Below the pieces are notes generated by a model that searched no databases, was not told the origin of the DNA, and saw only the letters and a program-made list of their open reading frames with translations. Below are positions 9,626-19,632 of a stretch of 64,000 nucleotides of DNA, in pieces. The translations under genes and the position numbers were made by a program. Source of the stretch: Pseudomonas sp. MM223 (GTDB lineage Bacteria; Pseudomonadota; Gammaproteobacteria; Pseudomonadales; Pseudomonadaceae); NCBI GenBank assembly GCA_947090765.1, contig OX352322.1, positions 3,269,501-3,333,500 of the forward strand, in the 5' to 3' direction. How positions within the stretch are numbered: the stretch's first letter is position 1; each line of letters starts with the position of its first letter.

Positions 9626-11008
9626 ATGTCAGCGAAATACGAATTGTCCCAGTTGCCGAACAAACCGCTGTGGTTCGCGCCAAGCCCGTCGCGTGAGCGA
9701 CTGGAGGGTGCGATCCAGGCCGATGTCGTCATCGTCGGAGCTGGTTACACAGGGCTTTGGACAGCCTACTACCTGCTCAAGAGTGATCCTTCTCTGCGCG
9801 TAGTTCTGCTGGAGAAAAACGAAGTCGGTTTTGGTGCCTCCGGGCGCAATGGTGGTTGGGCATCGGCGATTTTCCCGATCTCGCTGCACCGCGTAGAGCA
9901 ACTGTATTCGCACAATGCGGCTCTGCAGCTGCAGGCTGCCATGAACGAAACAGTCGATGAGATTGGCCGGGTACTGGCTCTGGAAGGCGTGGATGCTGAC
10001 TATGCCAAGCAAGGCTTCTTGTCGCTGGCGCGTAGCAAGCCGCAGATGGAGCGGGCCCGGGCAGCAGTCGAGTCTTCGGCACGCTTCGGGCTCCCCGATC
10101 AGTGGCGCGTGCTTGAGGCTGCTGAAGCCCAAGCACGCATTGGAGCCCAAGAAACGCTGGGTGGCCTTTATACCGAGCACTGCGCGCTGATCCACCCTGG
10201 CAAGCTGGTCCGCGGTTTGGCGAAGCTGGTTGAAGGCCTGGGCGCGAAAATTTATGAGCAGTCAGCAGTCACTCAGATGGCGCCGGGTGCGGTGCACACT
10301 GCCCATGGTTCGGTGCGCGCCGAAATGACTGTGCGTGCCACTGAGGCATTTACTTCCCAACAGCCTGGGCACTCGCGTTTTGTCATTCCGCTGTACTCGT
10401 TGGTCCTGGCCACCGAGCCACTGCCTGGCGATTTGCTAGCCAAGCTCAAACTCGATCACCGCATGGCCTTCAACGACATGCGTCACCTGCGCGTTTACGG
10501 TCAGGTGACGGCGGAGGGCAGGTTGGTCTTCGGTGGTCGCGGGGCACCCTATAACTGGGGCTCGCGCATGTCTGCCGAGGACGATCTGGTGGACAACATC
10601 CACGGCAAGATCTACGACACCCTGCTCGAGTTCTTCCCGGCGCTGCGCGATGCACGCATCACTCACCGTTGGGGCGGTGCGCTAGGCGTCTCGCGCGACT
10701 GGTGCCCAACTGTGAGCATCGATCGCAACAAGCGCATGGCCTGGGCGGGTAACTATGTCGGTGACGGCGTAGCCACCAGTAACTTGGCTGGGCGCCTACT
10801 GCGCAACTTTATTTTGGAGCGTGACGAGGAAATCAACACGTTGCCCCTGGTCAACCACCGCTCGCCATCCTGGGAGCGCGAACCCTTGCGTTGGTTCGGT
10901 ATCAACAGCGGCCTCGCAGCGGCCTCACTGAGTGATATCGAAGAACGCTTCACCCACAAACCTTCCCGTACCGCGATGCTGCTGGAAAAGCTCACCGGCG
11001 CCCATTGA
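9626..11008 (+). CDS. FAD-dependent amine/amino-acid oxidoreductase (DAO family)
   Basis: A 460-residue DAO-fold flavoenzyme. Its dinucleotide site is VVIVGAGYTGLWTAYYL, followed by EKNEVGFGASGRNGGW, typical of PuuB-like gamma-glutamylputrescine oxidases and OrdL-type proteins. The C-terminal FAD contact GNYVGDGVATSNLAG is present. It would oxidise a primary or secondary amine to an aldehyde or imine, passing electrons to oxygen or a carrier. Downstream dehydrogenase and upstream permease support a short catabolic route; the substrate is not known. Confidence 0.82.
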   Translation: MSAKYELSQLPNKPLWFAPSPSRERLEGAIQADVVIVGAGYTGLWTAYYLLKSDPSLRVVLLEKNEVGFGASGRNGGWASAIFPISLHRVEQLYSHNAALQLQAAMNETVDEIGRVLALEGVDADYAKQGFLSLARSKPQMERARAAVESSARFGLPDQWRVLEAAEAQARIGAQETLGGLYTEHCALIHPGKLVRGLAKLVEGLGAKIYEQSAVTQMAPGAVHTAHGSVRAEMTVRATEAFTSQQPGHSRFVIPLYSLVLATEPLPGDLLAKLKLDHRMAFNDMRHLRVYGQVTAEGRLVFGGRGAPYNWGSRMSAEDDLVDNIHGKIYDTLLEFFPALRDARITHRWGGALGVSRDWCPTVSIDRNKRMAWAGNYVGDGVATSNLAGRLLRNFILERDEEINTLPLVNHRSPSWEREPLRWFGINSGLAAASLSDIEERFTHKPSRTAMLLEKLTGAH

Positions 11009-11023
11009 TAAGGAGAAAACCCT

Positions 11024-11374
11024 ATGCCTTCGTTCACCATCATCAAGCACGCCGACATCAAGGCCCTGCCTCTTAACCCCGCCGGCCAGCGTGTAGGGGC
11101 TGACAAGGGTGACCCACAGATCGCCATCCAGACCCTTGCTCCAGAAGCAGTCGGTAATCTCGGTGTGTGGGAATGCCAACCCGGTGGCTGGCCAGTAATC
11201 CAGCGACCTGACACCGAGTTCACCTACATCATTTCCGGTAAAGCCCTGCTCACCGACAGCAGCACTGACGAAGTCGTAGAAGTGAACGGCGGCGACCTGA
11301 TCATCCTGCCGCCGGGGTGGACCGGCCGTTGGGATGTGCTCGAGACCGTACGCAAGGTCTACGCAATCTACTGA
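11024..11374 (+). CDS. Cupin-domain protein (DUF861/EutQ-like)
   Basis: A 116-residue single-domain cupin. The region FTYIISGKALLTDSS to GGDLIILPPGWTGRWDV is the conserved barrel of the cupin_3 (DUF861) group, also seen in ureidoglycolate hydrolase and EutQ relatives. The ribosome site AAGGAG lies just before ATG. Such small cupins are common beside DAO-family oxidases, where a binding or isomerase-type role is presumed. Confidence 0.8.
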   Translation: MPSFTIIKHADIKALPLNPAGQRVGADKGDPQIAIQTLAPEAVGNLGVWECQPGGWPVIQRPDTEFTYIISGKALLTDSSTDEVVEVNGGDLIILPPGWTGRWDVLETVRKVYAIY

Positions 11375-11437
11375 AACATGAGTACGGCGAGCAAAAAATG
11401 CTCGCCACCGTAGTTACCCTTTGATGTGAGAAAGACA

Positions 11438-12949
11438 ATGACCCAAACCATCATGAACTGGATCTCCGGCGCTCAGGCCGAGGCCACCAGCGGCCAGCAA
11501 CTGCCGGTCTACAACCCGGCTACCGGCGTGGTCACTGGCCAGGTGCAACTGTCGGCGCAAAAAGACGTGGATGCTGCCGTGGCATCGGCCAAGGCTGCCT
11601 TCCCGGCCTGGAGCAATCTGTCGCCGCTGCGCCGCTCGCGGGTACTGAACAAGTTCCTGGCGCTGCTGAATGAGCACAAAGACGACCTGGCGCGCATGAT
11701 CACCGCCGAGCACGGCAAGGTCTTCACCGACGCCCAGGGCGAAGTGATGCGTGGCATTGAGATCGTCGAATTTGCTTGCGGTGCGCCGCAACTGCTGAAA
11801 ACCGATTTCACCGATCAGGTCAGCACCAACATCGACAACTGGACCCTGCGCCAGCCGCTGGGCGTGGTCACTGGTATCACCCCGTTCAACTTCCCGGTGA
11901 TGGTGCCAATGTGGATGTTCCCGGTCGCCCTGGCCACCGGCAATACCTTCGTGCTCAAGCCAAGCCCGCTGGACCCGAGCCCGAGCCTGTTCATCGCCGA
12001 ATTGCTGAAGCAGGCCGGCCTGCCAGATGGCGTGTTCAACGTGGTGCAGGGTGACAAGGATGCGGTAAACGCACTGATCGAGCACCCGGATGTACAGGCC
12101 GTGTCGTTCGTAGGTTCGACCCCGATCGCCAACCACATCTATGAAACCGGCGCTCGCCATGGCAAGCGCGTCCAGGCACTGGGCGGCGCGAAAAACCACC
12201 TGGTAGTGATGCCAGACGCTGATATTGACCAGGTGGTCGATGCCCTGATCGGTGCGGCATACGGTTCGGCCGGTGAGCGTTGCATGGCCATCAGCGTGGC
12301 AGTATTTGTCGGTGACGATACCGCTGAAAAAGTGATGCCCAAGCTGATCGAGCGTACCCGCGAGCTTAAAGTGCTCAACGGTACCAACCTCGAAGCCGAA
12401 ATGGGCCCGATCGTTACCCGAGCTGCGCTGGAGCGTATCACCGGTTACATCGAGCAAGGTGTAAAAGAGGGCGCGACCATGCTGGTTGATGGCCGTGGCT
12501 TCAATGGCCAGACTGCCGGCGAAGGCTGTGGCGATGGTTTCTGGCTGGGCGGTACGCTGTTCGACAACGTCACTCCAGACATGCGCATCTACAAGGAAGA
12601 GATCTTCGGCCCGGTACTGGCGTGCATGCGCGTGAAAGTCTTCGCCGAGGCGGTCGACCTGATCAACGCCCACGAATTTGGCAACGGCGTTAGCCTGTAC
12701 ACCCGCGATGGCCATATCGCCCGCGAGTTCGGTCGCCGAATCCAGGTGGGCATGGTCGGCATCAACGTACCGATTCCAGTGCCAATGGCCTGGCATGGCT
12801 TTGGCGGCTGGAAGAAGAGCCTGTTCGGCGACATGCATGCCTATGGCGAAGAAGGCGTGCGCTTCTACACCAAGCAGAAGAGCATCATGCAGCGTTGGCC
12901 GCAAGCCATCGCCAAAGGCGCAGAGTTCGCGATGCCGACCAGCCATTAA
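11438..12949 (+). CDS. mmsA: CoA-acylating methylmalonate-semialdehyde dehydrogenase family
   Basis: A 503-residue aldehyde dehydrogenase of the MmsA type. [17 protein letters not shown] is the family's coenzyme region and the catalytic cysteine is in [10 protein letters not shown] (about residue 282). MmsA converts malonate or methylmalonate semialdehyde to acetyl- or propionyl-CoA with NAD and CoA. As the last gene of the permease-oxidase-cupin operon it could process the aldehyde made by the oxidase. ATG at 11438 is chosen over a GTG twelve bases upstream because GAGAAAG lies in front of it. Members with other aldehyde substrates exist. Confidence 0.83.
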   Translation: MTQTIMNWISGAQAEATSGQQLPVYNPATGVVTGQVQLSAQKDVDAAVASAKAAFPAWSNLSPLRRSRVLNKFLALLNEHKDDLARMITAEHGKVFTDAQGEVMRGIEIVEFACGAPQLLKTDFTDQVSTNIDNWTLRQPLGVVTGITPFNFPVMVPMWMFPVALATGNTFVLKPSPLDPSPSLFIAELLKQAGLPDGVFNVVQGDKDAVNALIEHPDVQAVSFVGSTPIANHIYETGARHGKRVQALGGAKNHLVVMPDADIDQVVDALIGAAYGSAGERCMAISVAVFVGDDTAEKVMPKLIERTRELKVLNGTNLEAEMGPIVTRAALERITGYIEQGVKEGATMLVDGRGFNGQTAGEGCGDGFWLGGTLFDNVTPDMRIYKEEIFGPVLACMRVKVFAEAVDLINAHEFGNGVSLYTRDGHIAREFGRRIQVGMVGINVPIPVPMAWHGFGGWKKSLFGDMHAYGEEGVRFYTKQKSIMQRWPQAIAKGAEFAMPTSH

Positions 12950-12971
12950 GGCTATCGGCTAGCAAACGGAG

Positions 12972-13000
12972 AAGACCCCGCCCACGCAGCGGGGTCTTTT
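12972..13000 (+). terminator. Intrinsic terminator after mmsA-like gene
   Basis: A perfect ten-pair stem (AAGACCCCGC at 12972-12981 with GCGGGGTCTT at 12989-12998) and a seven-base loop end in TTTT, 23 bases after the dehydrogenase stop. It ends the catabolic operon. The opposite strand has no T-run on its far side. Confidence 0.88.
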
Positions 13001-13014
13001 ACATTGCGCCGATT

Positions 13015-14394
13015 TTAATCGATCAGCTTTGTATTCTTGCCCGCCTGAATCGCAATCCAGAAACGTGCGATGCCACTGGTAGTGGTAGGCTTCAGCCCCG
13101 TGAGCTGTTCAACCAGTTTCAAACGATAGACAAGCGTTTGGCGGTGAACATCAAGGTCGAAAGCGGTTGCTTTCCAATTACCGTCGTTCTGCAGGAAGGT
13201 GATCAACGTGGTGAGCAGCGCTGCACCCTGGGTACGATCGTGCTCAATCAATGGGCCCAGATAACGACCTACCAGTGCTCGTGCTTCAGGCATCGTCTTG
13301 GGTGCCATGATCAACCCGGTTTCTGCCTCGCCATAGCCCAGGATTTCTTTACCGACTTCCCGGGCTTGGGTAAGCGCGAGACGGGATTGACGGAAACTTT
13401 CCTGGAGGCCCGTCGCCGCTGATATCGGCCCGCTGACACCGATCACAGTGCCGGCACCAAGGTTGGTGCGCAATGCCTCGAATATTGATGGCTGATTTCG
13501 ACTTAGCGCCATCAACAGTCCGTTCTCGACGAACAGCAACGGCGTTAGCGCGTAAAGGGCAGGGGAGTGATGAATATCTTCGATTGACCATGGGCCGGCT
13601 GGGCCTGGCAATATCGCCAGACTTACCAACGTGCCTGTGAGCCCATGATGCTCCAGCATCGGCAGCGCTAAAGCAAACTCGGTTGTACTGTCGACCAAGC
13701 TGCGGAGCAGCGATGCACCTTCTTCGCGTTGTAGGTCGCGCTGGATCATCAGCCGCTCCAGTTCAACACCCAGCAAGCCGGCCAATGGCCGCACCAATAT
13801 GGAGTCATCGGCCGAACGCCTCGTGCTACTCGAGATAATGAGATTGGCGCGGGCGCGACCGCCGATCGGAATGCGTTCTATGTGATCGACATCTTCTGGG
13901 GATATGTTTTGGGCTTCAACGATCTTGAGCCCGCTGACGGCATCTTCGATGGTCAGGCTCATACCCAAAGCATTGGCAAGGATCGACAGCCTCCCAGCCA
14001 TTTCTGGCTGCTTGCGCAACGCCTCGGCGTAGGTGTGAAACAGCCGCTCGCTGGCATTGAACCGTTCCCGCTGTGCCTGCAGAACACTTTCAATTACTTG
14101 GTGTGAAAGCTTGACGAATTCCAGTTGGAAACTCGCCATCAGCACTGGAAAATGCAGCCTGTCGGCTGCTTCTAGCAATGCTTGGGTCAAGCCTGGGGCA
14201 GACTGCTTGGGAGCGATGACCAATGCACTTGGGTTGCTTTGTACCAGTTGCTCCAGCCATTCGACCTGCTCCTGCGAAGTCTGTGGAAGGCCTAAGCCGG
14301 TAGTCATCACCAAGTCACCAGGTGACACCCATCGCCAAGGGTCGGGCAGGTCGACAGTGTGTGCCCAGGTGATGGTCCGTCCTATTCCTGCCAT
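13015..14394 (-). pseudogene. PucR-family regulator, body of a gene split by the transposon
   Basis: The 459 codons cover most of a PucR-type activator. The N-terminal PucR domain appears as GRTITWAHTVDLPDPWRWV and GDLVMTTGLGLP, and the C-terminal helix-turn-helix as NWKATAFDLDVHRQTLVYRL. The family's first 15-20 residues are missing. The upstream bases from 14402 are the transposon end, and the lost start (MEPCAIINMPLLDLA) is at 40060-40103. ATG at 14394 is an internal codon with at best a weak AAGG in front. The gene faces the catabolic operon, whose regulator it probably was. Whether the remaining protein is made is unknown. Confidence 0.8.
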
Positions 14395-14401
14395 GCCTTG
14401 C

Positions 14402-14690
14402 GACTTCGAAAATTCGAAACTTTCAAAATTTGAAACTCAGCATTTGAAATGCATCCATCGTCTTTGACGACCTCGCCCCCAGCATCCCAAAGACAATCCA
14501 ATTATAAATCGAGCTGAATTATATACTAATTCGAGTGGTTTTGTGGTTGCTAGCAAATAAAATCATCATTTTTTATTCCAAAAAAGTATAATTGTCAGTC
14601 ATCTACTGCCTATGATTTCTCTCTAATTATGAAACTTTCGAGTGCATGTGCAATTTCGAAACTTCGTAATCTCTTGATTTTTAACGTATT
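14402..14690. repeat. Left transposon end with repeated TTCGAAACTTTC-like sites
   Basis: This A/T-rich, gene-free stretch holds at least three related motifs: ATTCGAAACTTTC (14412-14424), TTATGAAACTTTCG (14627-14640) and ATTTCGAAACTTCG (14653-14666). Repeated sites of this kind at an element end are expected binding places for a TnsB-type transposase. The promoter of the transposition genes should also lie here. Nothing else is recognised. Confidence 0.6.
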
Positions 14691-14707
14691 TGTCACAGAG
14701 ACACGTA

Positions 14708-15331
14708 ATGGACCCACTCTCTCATCCTTCAAGGCCTGCAGGCGCTCCAGAATTTGTGGTGTTCAGTCATAAGCAAAACGAGAAGGTCAGCTTGTTCTGC
14801 CGACCCACGTTATGGAGATTTGCTGAGGTCGAATTTGATCCGTGGGTGAGCGATGTGAGCGTGAACCAGCGCTTCATCGAATTGGACAAGGTTAGGATTC
14901 CGGTCGCGCTCGCCTTTGAAAATAATCACGCGTCAATCCTCGTGGTATCCAAATCATGCCTTGGCACCTGCGCGACCGCCGACGTTCAGAATTATGCTGA
15001 CGATCATAGTTTTCTTTGCGAGATTTTAGATGTTGATTTCCTCAAATCCGAACGTATCCGCTACGAAAATTACCTGCTCATGCTTTCCTATATCAACAAG
15101 CAGCGCGATGTACTGACTGAGCGCAATCTTCGCGAAGTAATGAGACTGCTTCCAAGGCAGCGGCTTACGGTGAACAGCGCTATGCAGGCGGTTGAGCAGG
15201 ATTTTGGCGAAAAGGGCGCAGCATTGGTATTCGAGTTGGTCAGAAAGGGCCGCTTGAGCGTCAAGAGTTTGAGTTCGACAAAATTGAGTGGGGCATCCCA
15301 ATTAGGTTATGGAGATGCCCAGGATGACTGA
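14708..15331 (+). CDS. TnsA-like protein (TniC position) with degenerate nuclease motif
   Basis: A 207-residue protein in the place of tnsA. The stretch WRFAEVEFDPWVSDVSVNQ looks like the start of a TnsA-type restriction-endonuclease core (acidic residue, then ...Q). Where active TnsA has P-D and E-x-K motifs, this protein has RIPVALAFE and ILVVSK, so key acidic residues seem to be missing. The C-terminal half is helical, as in the TnsA winged-helix domain. If it does not cut, transposition would give cointegrates that need a resolvase. ATG at 14708 is preferred over a TTG at 14690. Assignment is by position and weak motif likeness. Confidence 0.55.
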   Translation: MDPLSHPSRPAGAPEFVVFSHKQNEKVSLFCRPTLWRFAEVEFDPWVSDVSVNQRFIELDKVRIPVALAFENNHASILVVSKSCLGTCATADVQNYADDHSFLCEILDVDFLKSERIRYENYLLMLSYINKQRDVLTERNLREVMRLLPRQRLTVNSAMQAVEQDFGEKGAALVFELVRKGRLSVKSLSSTKLSGASQLGYGDAQDD

Positions 15332-17197
15332 TCAACGATTTTCTAGGTCGGAACGCGAACGAGAAGGCTACGACTGCGATAAGTGGCGCGCGGTTGATCT
15401 AACTGTCTTGCCGGATGACCTTCGAGGTCCAACGGAGAATCGCATTAAGGCCATCCGGGCGTTCCTGAAGGAAGGCGCTTCGCTAGAGGAAGTTAAAGAA
15501 AAGTATGGTATACCTCGCTCGACGCTTTATCGAGTCATTGATAAATGCGAAGCGCTTGACAAATCCGGAAGTCCCACTGGCTGGGTGGCCGCAATACCCT
15601 ACAAGCGTAGCGGTGAAAAAAATACAATCGAACAATGCTACCTGACTCATCCGCGACTCAAGGCTATTCCGGCATTTTTACGTATTTCGTTGAGCAGCAT
15701 CCAGATGTGGAGGATTGGCTGAACGCGCAAGCCCGCAAATATAAACCCCGAAAATCGGGGGGAGACTACTTTATAGCGGTTCATAAAGCCTTCATACGCA
15801 GGTGTATCGAGGCTGGAGTCGCCGAGCATGAATACCCATTAAATCAGAAAACCGAAGGTATCAGCGGGCTTAGGAGGTGGCTGCAAGATAAACATCGAGA
15901 ACTCAAAGCGGAGCAAGAGCTGAGGTCCTCACAAGTTAACGAGGGGGTCCGAGACATCGATCCATCGGACATCTTGGAGCAGGTTGAAGCCGATGGGCAC
16001 AAACTGGATCTTCGCTTGGTTATTCGTGAAATGGATGCATATGGGGAGCTTGTTGAATATGAAATTCTTAGGGTCTGGCTGATTTGTCTGATCGAAAAAT
16101 ATTCAAGGTGCGTGCTGGGCTACTCATTGGCGCTGGGCCATAACTATGATCAAGTCGACTTGCTTACGGCGATTTATCGATCTCTGAGCCCACACGCTCG
16201 TCCACCGCTGAAAATTCCTGATGTCCATTATCGCGATGAAGGGGGGTTTCCTTCGGAAAGTTTGGGCGCATGGCAAACGTGGTCGACACTGAAACTGGAT
16301 AATGCCTGGTCGCATAAGGCGAAGCATGTGATTGAGGTGCTGAACGACAGGCTTGGCTGTGTGGTGGAGTTCGGCAGGCCGCATACTCCCAATGATCGGC
16401 CTATTGTGGAGCGTTTTTTCCTCTATCTGGTGCAAAATTTTTCTCATAAAATAATTGGTACCACGGGCAGCGAATCCGCAGACGAAATTAAGGCACGCCT
16501 ATCACCCAAGTCCAAAAATCCTCTGAAGATATTATTGTCGCTAGAAGAATTGGAGAGTGCCGTAGACATTGTAATTTCTGATTATAACGGTCGCCCGCAC
16601 GCGTCAATTCAAGGCCATACCCCATTGGACTTGTTTCTCATGCGTATGGAGGCAAGGGCGTTGCCGCCAAACACACTGCCTATTCGCTATCAAAATGAGG
16701 CAGCCTTTACAAGGATTCGCGAGCCAAAGATCGTGCAGTCAAATGCCAAATATGGCGGCGCGTTCATCAATTTTGCCTATCAGAAATACCGGAATCCGGA
16801 CGTATTGCGGAGTAATTCGGCAGGGCGAAAAATGATCATCGAATACTCTCGTAGAGATGTCTCCAAGATCAATTTGCTTGACGAGTCTGGTGCATTTGTT
16901 GGTGTGCTGACACCGCCGCCACCTTACTCAATCACGCCACACAGCTACAAATTGCAGACCGAGATTTCAAAGGCGGTAAAGGACGGGCAATTCCGCTTTT
17001 CGGACAATGAGTCATTCATTGAAGCCATCCGTAGATTTCAATTGAAAGGCAATAAAATGACTCGAGAAGTCGCGACAAATCTCTACAAAAACACTGGCGC
17101 GATTGCAGCAGACTCGCCTGCCGATGAAGGTGCGCCACCCCAAACTTCGGAGTCACAGGTCGATAGAGTAAAGCTGTTTAAAGTTTTCACTTTTTGA
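15324..17197 (+). pseudogene. tnsB: TnsB/TniA DDE transposase with a -1 frameshift at a T-run
   Basis: The first frame encodes the N-terminal DNA-binding part, with a helix-turn-helix in LEEVKEKYGIPRSTLYRVI. From about 15672 the protein continues in the -1 frame to 17197. The rve/DDE core is complete there: Asp in VEADGHKLDL, Asp in LKLDNAWSH and Glu in PNDRPIVERFF, 36 residues after the second Asp. The C-terminal mu-type beta-barrel and a tail expected to bind TnsC follow. The break is in CATTTTTACG; one extra T gives PAFFTYFVEQHPDVEDW and restores one frame. A deletion, a sequencing error or ribosomal slippage could explain it. The gene overlaps the TnsA-like stop. Confidence 0.8.
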
Positions 17198-17211
17198 AAT
17201 AGAGGACGCAA

Positions 17212-18198
17212 ATGGATATTCAGGATACTCGCCCCGTCGAGGTTGATCTTCATCCTGTCTGCAATCAGCGGTATTTGATTCCGACATTTTCGATTGGTGA
17301 GACTTACGCGCTTGTGCTGAAGGTTATACGTCGTAGAGACTCGGGTTTAGTCATCTGGGGGCATACCCGGTACGGCAAGACCTGGGCAATGCTTTATTGT
17401 CAGCAATGCCTGGCCCAAGATTTTCCGGATTTTCCGGTTGTTATTTACAATGCAAAGCGGGAAATATCAGCCACTAAAGGTAATTTTTATAACTCACTGC
17501 TGGCGGTGGTCGGCCACAAGCAATGGAATGACAATGTTAGCTTATCAAAAAAACACCTTCGCCTTGTAAATTTCATGGAGCAAGCAGCGCGCAAGGATTC
17601 ACGACAGGTCTTTATTCTGTTCATGGATGAGGCTCAGCGGCTTCAGCAACAGCATTTTGACTGGGTCAAGGATATTTACAATGACCTGCGCCTCAAGGGT
17701 GTGACATTGCTTCCCATCCTAGTCGGGCAGCAGCAACTACTAGAACAGAAAAAAACTTTCCTTGATACCGGTGTGGAGGGGGAGGCTATTGTTAATAGGT
17801 TCATGCTTTACGAGCACCCTTTCCGCGGCATACGCGAAAAAGAAGATTTCGCGACCTGCCTTGGCTTTTTTGACAGCACCCCTTATCCGGCTAATTCCAC
17901 ATGGACGTTCACCAAATTTTTTGTCCCTCAAGCCTATACCAATGGCTTCAGGCTGGCGCACGTGAAAGACATCCTGTGGGACGCGTTTTGTGATGCTTAC
18001 AAGGAATTGAAGCTAAAAAGCAAAATGGAAATACCGATGCAATACTTCAGTAAAACGATAGAGATTATTTTGCGCGACAGTGTCGACTTGGACCACCCAG
18101 GCTACACGATCACCCGAGAGTTCAGCTTGCGGTCTGTCCGTGAATCGTGGTTTCAAGCCGCCACGCGCAACAGTAAATCTGCTGATCCGAACGCTTGA
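17212..18198 (+). CDS. tnsC: TnsC/TniB AAA+ ATPase
   Basis: A 328-residue transposition regulator. Walker A is the variant GHTRYGKT (residues 50-57) and Walker B is VFILFMDEAQRL. TnsC-type proteins form ATP-dependent filaments on target DNA and link the target selector (TniQ or TnsF) to TnsB. AGAGGA precedes the ATG, 14 bases after the TnsB stop, and the gene ends in overlap with the upstream leader of tniQ. Gene order and motifs agree. Confidence 0.85.
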   Translation: MDIQDTRPVEVDLHPVCNQRYLIPTFSIGETYALVLKVIRRRDSGLVIWGHTRYGKTWAMLYCQQCLAQDFPDFPVVIYNAKREISATKGNFYNSLLAVVGHKQWNDNVSLSKKHLRLVNFMEQAARKDSRQVFILFMDEAQRLQQQHFDWVKDIYNDLRLKGVTLLPILVGQQQLLEQKKTFLDTGVEGEAIVNRFMLYEHPFRGIREKEDFATCLGFFDSTPYPANSTWTFTKFFVPQAYTNGFRLAHVKDILWDAFCDAYKELKLKSKMEIPMQYFSKTIEIILRDSVDLDHPGYTITREFSLRSVRESWFQAATRNSKSADPNA

Positions 18199-18200
18199 TC

Positions 18201-19625
18201 ATGATCATTGTCCCAGATACTAAAACGCTGAGTGTCACATCCAGGTATTGTCCGGTGACACCAACATACATGGCTTATGAGTCAGCCTATTCCCTGCTAA
18301 GCCGGTTTGCGCTCTATAATGTCATCCACGGCGATGCATTGGTCAAGATCTTTGCACCAGCAAAGAATGCGAGAAGCGGCAAGCGTAGCCGATTCCCAAG
18401 CCTTGCCCACAGCGCGTCTGTGAGTCCGGTAGCGCTTGAAGAGTGTTTTACTCTCGCTGCAATGCAGCAAGACGCGCTTTTCTTAGTGCCGACCGCCGCA
18501 CCGAGCATTGATCACATCGCAACCAATTTAAGAGTGTGTCCGGCGTGCATGGTACGTGGTGTGCACTACTCGCTGTTCCAATACTTGCTTATTAAGCAAT
18601 GCCCGATCCATCAGATCGAGTTGAGCCAGGCGTGTCGGACCTGCGGCGGGGCAATGGATTACTCGTTAAATAGCAAATTATTCCATGAACCATATAGCTG
18701 TGTGCATTGTGGTCATCTATTACGACTCAAGCAAGGGCAGTGTGGCCGGTCCTATTTGAATAGGTCGGGGCTGGAACGGCTGATTCTGGCGCATCGAATA
18801 TTCGAGCGCGGCAAGGACCGTCAGCTATTTTTTGATGTCAATCAGCCGACCAACATTTACTTTGATAATACCGCTCAATTCTCGTCGGCCATCACTGATT
18901 TTGCGGTGCATCAACGTGCGCAGTTCAGCGAGGTGCAGTCAATGGCCGCATCCGGTCACGGGGATAAATCAGCGGGATTCTACAGGGTCAGCAACATCAG
19001 TCGTTGCTCGCCAACTGATGCAAAAGTAGTCGATCTGACCGCTGAAGAACTCGTACCAATTTTGAAGTGTATCTTCAGACAAATGCGAAAGCGGTATCTT
19101 CCCGGAATCAAGCTCAGCCAAGATAAGCTCGCCGGGATGTGGCGGGGTGTCGAACAGAGTGAGGTGCCCACCCTGGGGTATCAACTTGTTGGCTATCTTG
19201 ACTGGCTATGTTTTTGGTGCGGGGTTAAAACGCCTTCAGACTTGTACTCGAAAGCTAGGTCCTGTGCCGTCAGAAAGCTGGGAGCCTGGCTTGAGTCGAA
19301 GCGGAGTCATGACGTATTTACCTCGCTAAAAGGAGGACGCGAAAAGAATTGGCTGATGTCGAAAATACTAGCTCACGAAATTCTTTTTTTCATGAGTACA
19401 CAACTACGCCGGCTGTCAGAAGGGGAGCCAACCTGCTCCAAGGCGGATGACAGTCGTGTCGTCTATCGCCGCTGGGTAGGACCCACTGCGTGGGCGTTGA
19501 TTGTTCTGCCGCAACAATCTGCTTGTGAGTTCCATTTTTCAGCCCGCTCCGCTTTCGCAGAGCTCAGTTGGTGGAAGGTGAGCAAGCCAACGCAGCGAGA
19601 GACGTTTCTGTCGCTGTCACATTAA
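18201..19625 (+). CDS. tniQ: TniQ/TnsD-family target-selection protein
   Basis: A 474-residue protein with the TniQ zinc-finger pattern: CPACMVRGVHYSLFQ, then QCPIHQIELSQACRTCGG and CVHCGHLLRL, which supply the metal ligands. The N-terminal ESAYSLLSRFA matches the start of the TniQ domain. TnsD-type members bind a fixed attachment site. ATG at 18201 follows the TnsC stop by two bases. A plausible role is DNA recognition or bridging to TnsC during insertion into pucR or elsewhere; which of TniQ and the TnsF-like protein picks the site is not known. Confidence 0.82.
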   Translation: MIIVPDTKTLSVTSRYCPVTPTYMAYESAYSLLSRFALYNVIHGDALVKIFAPAKNARSGKRSRFPSLAHSASVSPVALEECFTLAAMQQDALFLVPTAAPSIDHIATNLRVCPACMVRGVHYSLFQYLLIKQCPIHQIELSQACRTCGGAMDYSLNSKLFHEPYSCVHCGHLLRLKQGQCGRSYLNRSGLERLILAHRIFERGKDRQLFFDVNQPTNIYFDNTAQFSSAITDFAVHQRAQFSEVQSMAASGHGDKSAGFYRVSNISRCSPTDAKVVDLTAEELVPILKCIFRQMRKRYLPGIKLSQDKLAGMWRGVEQSEVPTLGYQLVGYLDWLCFWCGVKTPSDLYSKARSCAVRKLGAWLESKRSHDVFTSLKGGREKNWLMSKILAHEILFFMSTQLRRLSEGEPTCSKADDSRVVYRRWVGPTAWALIVLPQQSACEFHFSARSAFAELSWWKVSKPTQRETFLSLSH

Positions 19626-19632
19626 TCAATGA

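Noticed and set aside
11414..12946. Minus-strand frame of 510 codons opposite the MmsA-type gene
   Set aside because: A shadow caused by GC-rich codon use. It is His/Gln/Arg-rich with no domain, while the plus strand codes a full enzyme.
15660..15680. Programmed -1 frameshifting as the normal way to make TnsB
   Set aside because: The slippery site A-TTT-TTA is imperfect and I see no strong downstream structure; a missing T is simpler, given two similar breaks elsewhere.
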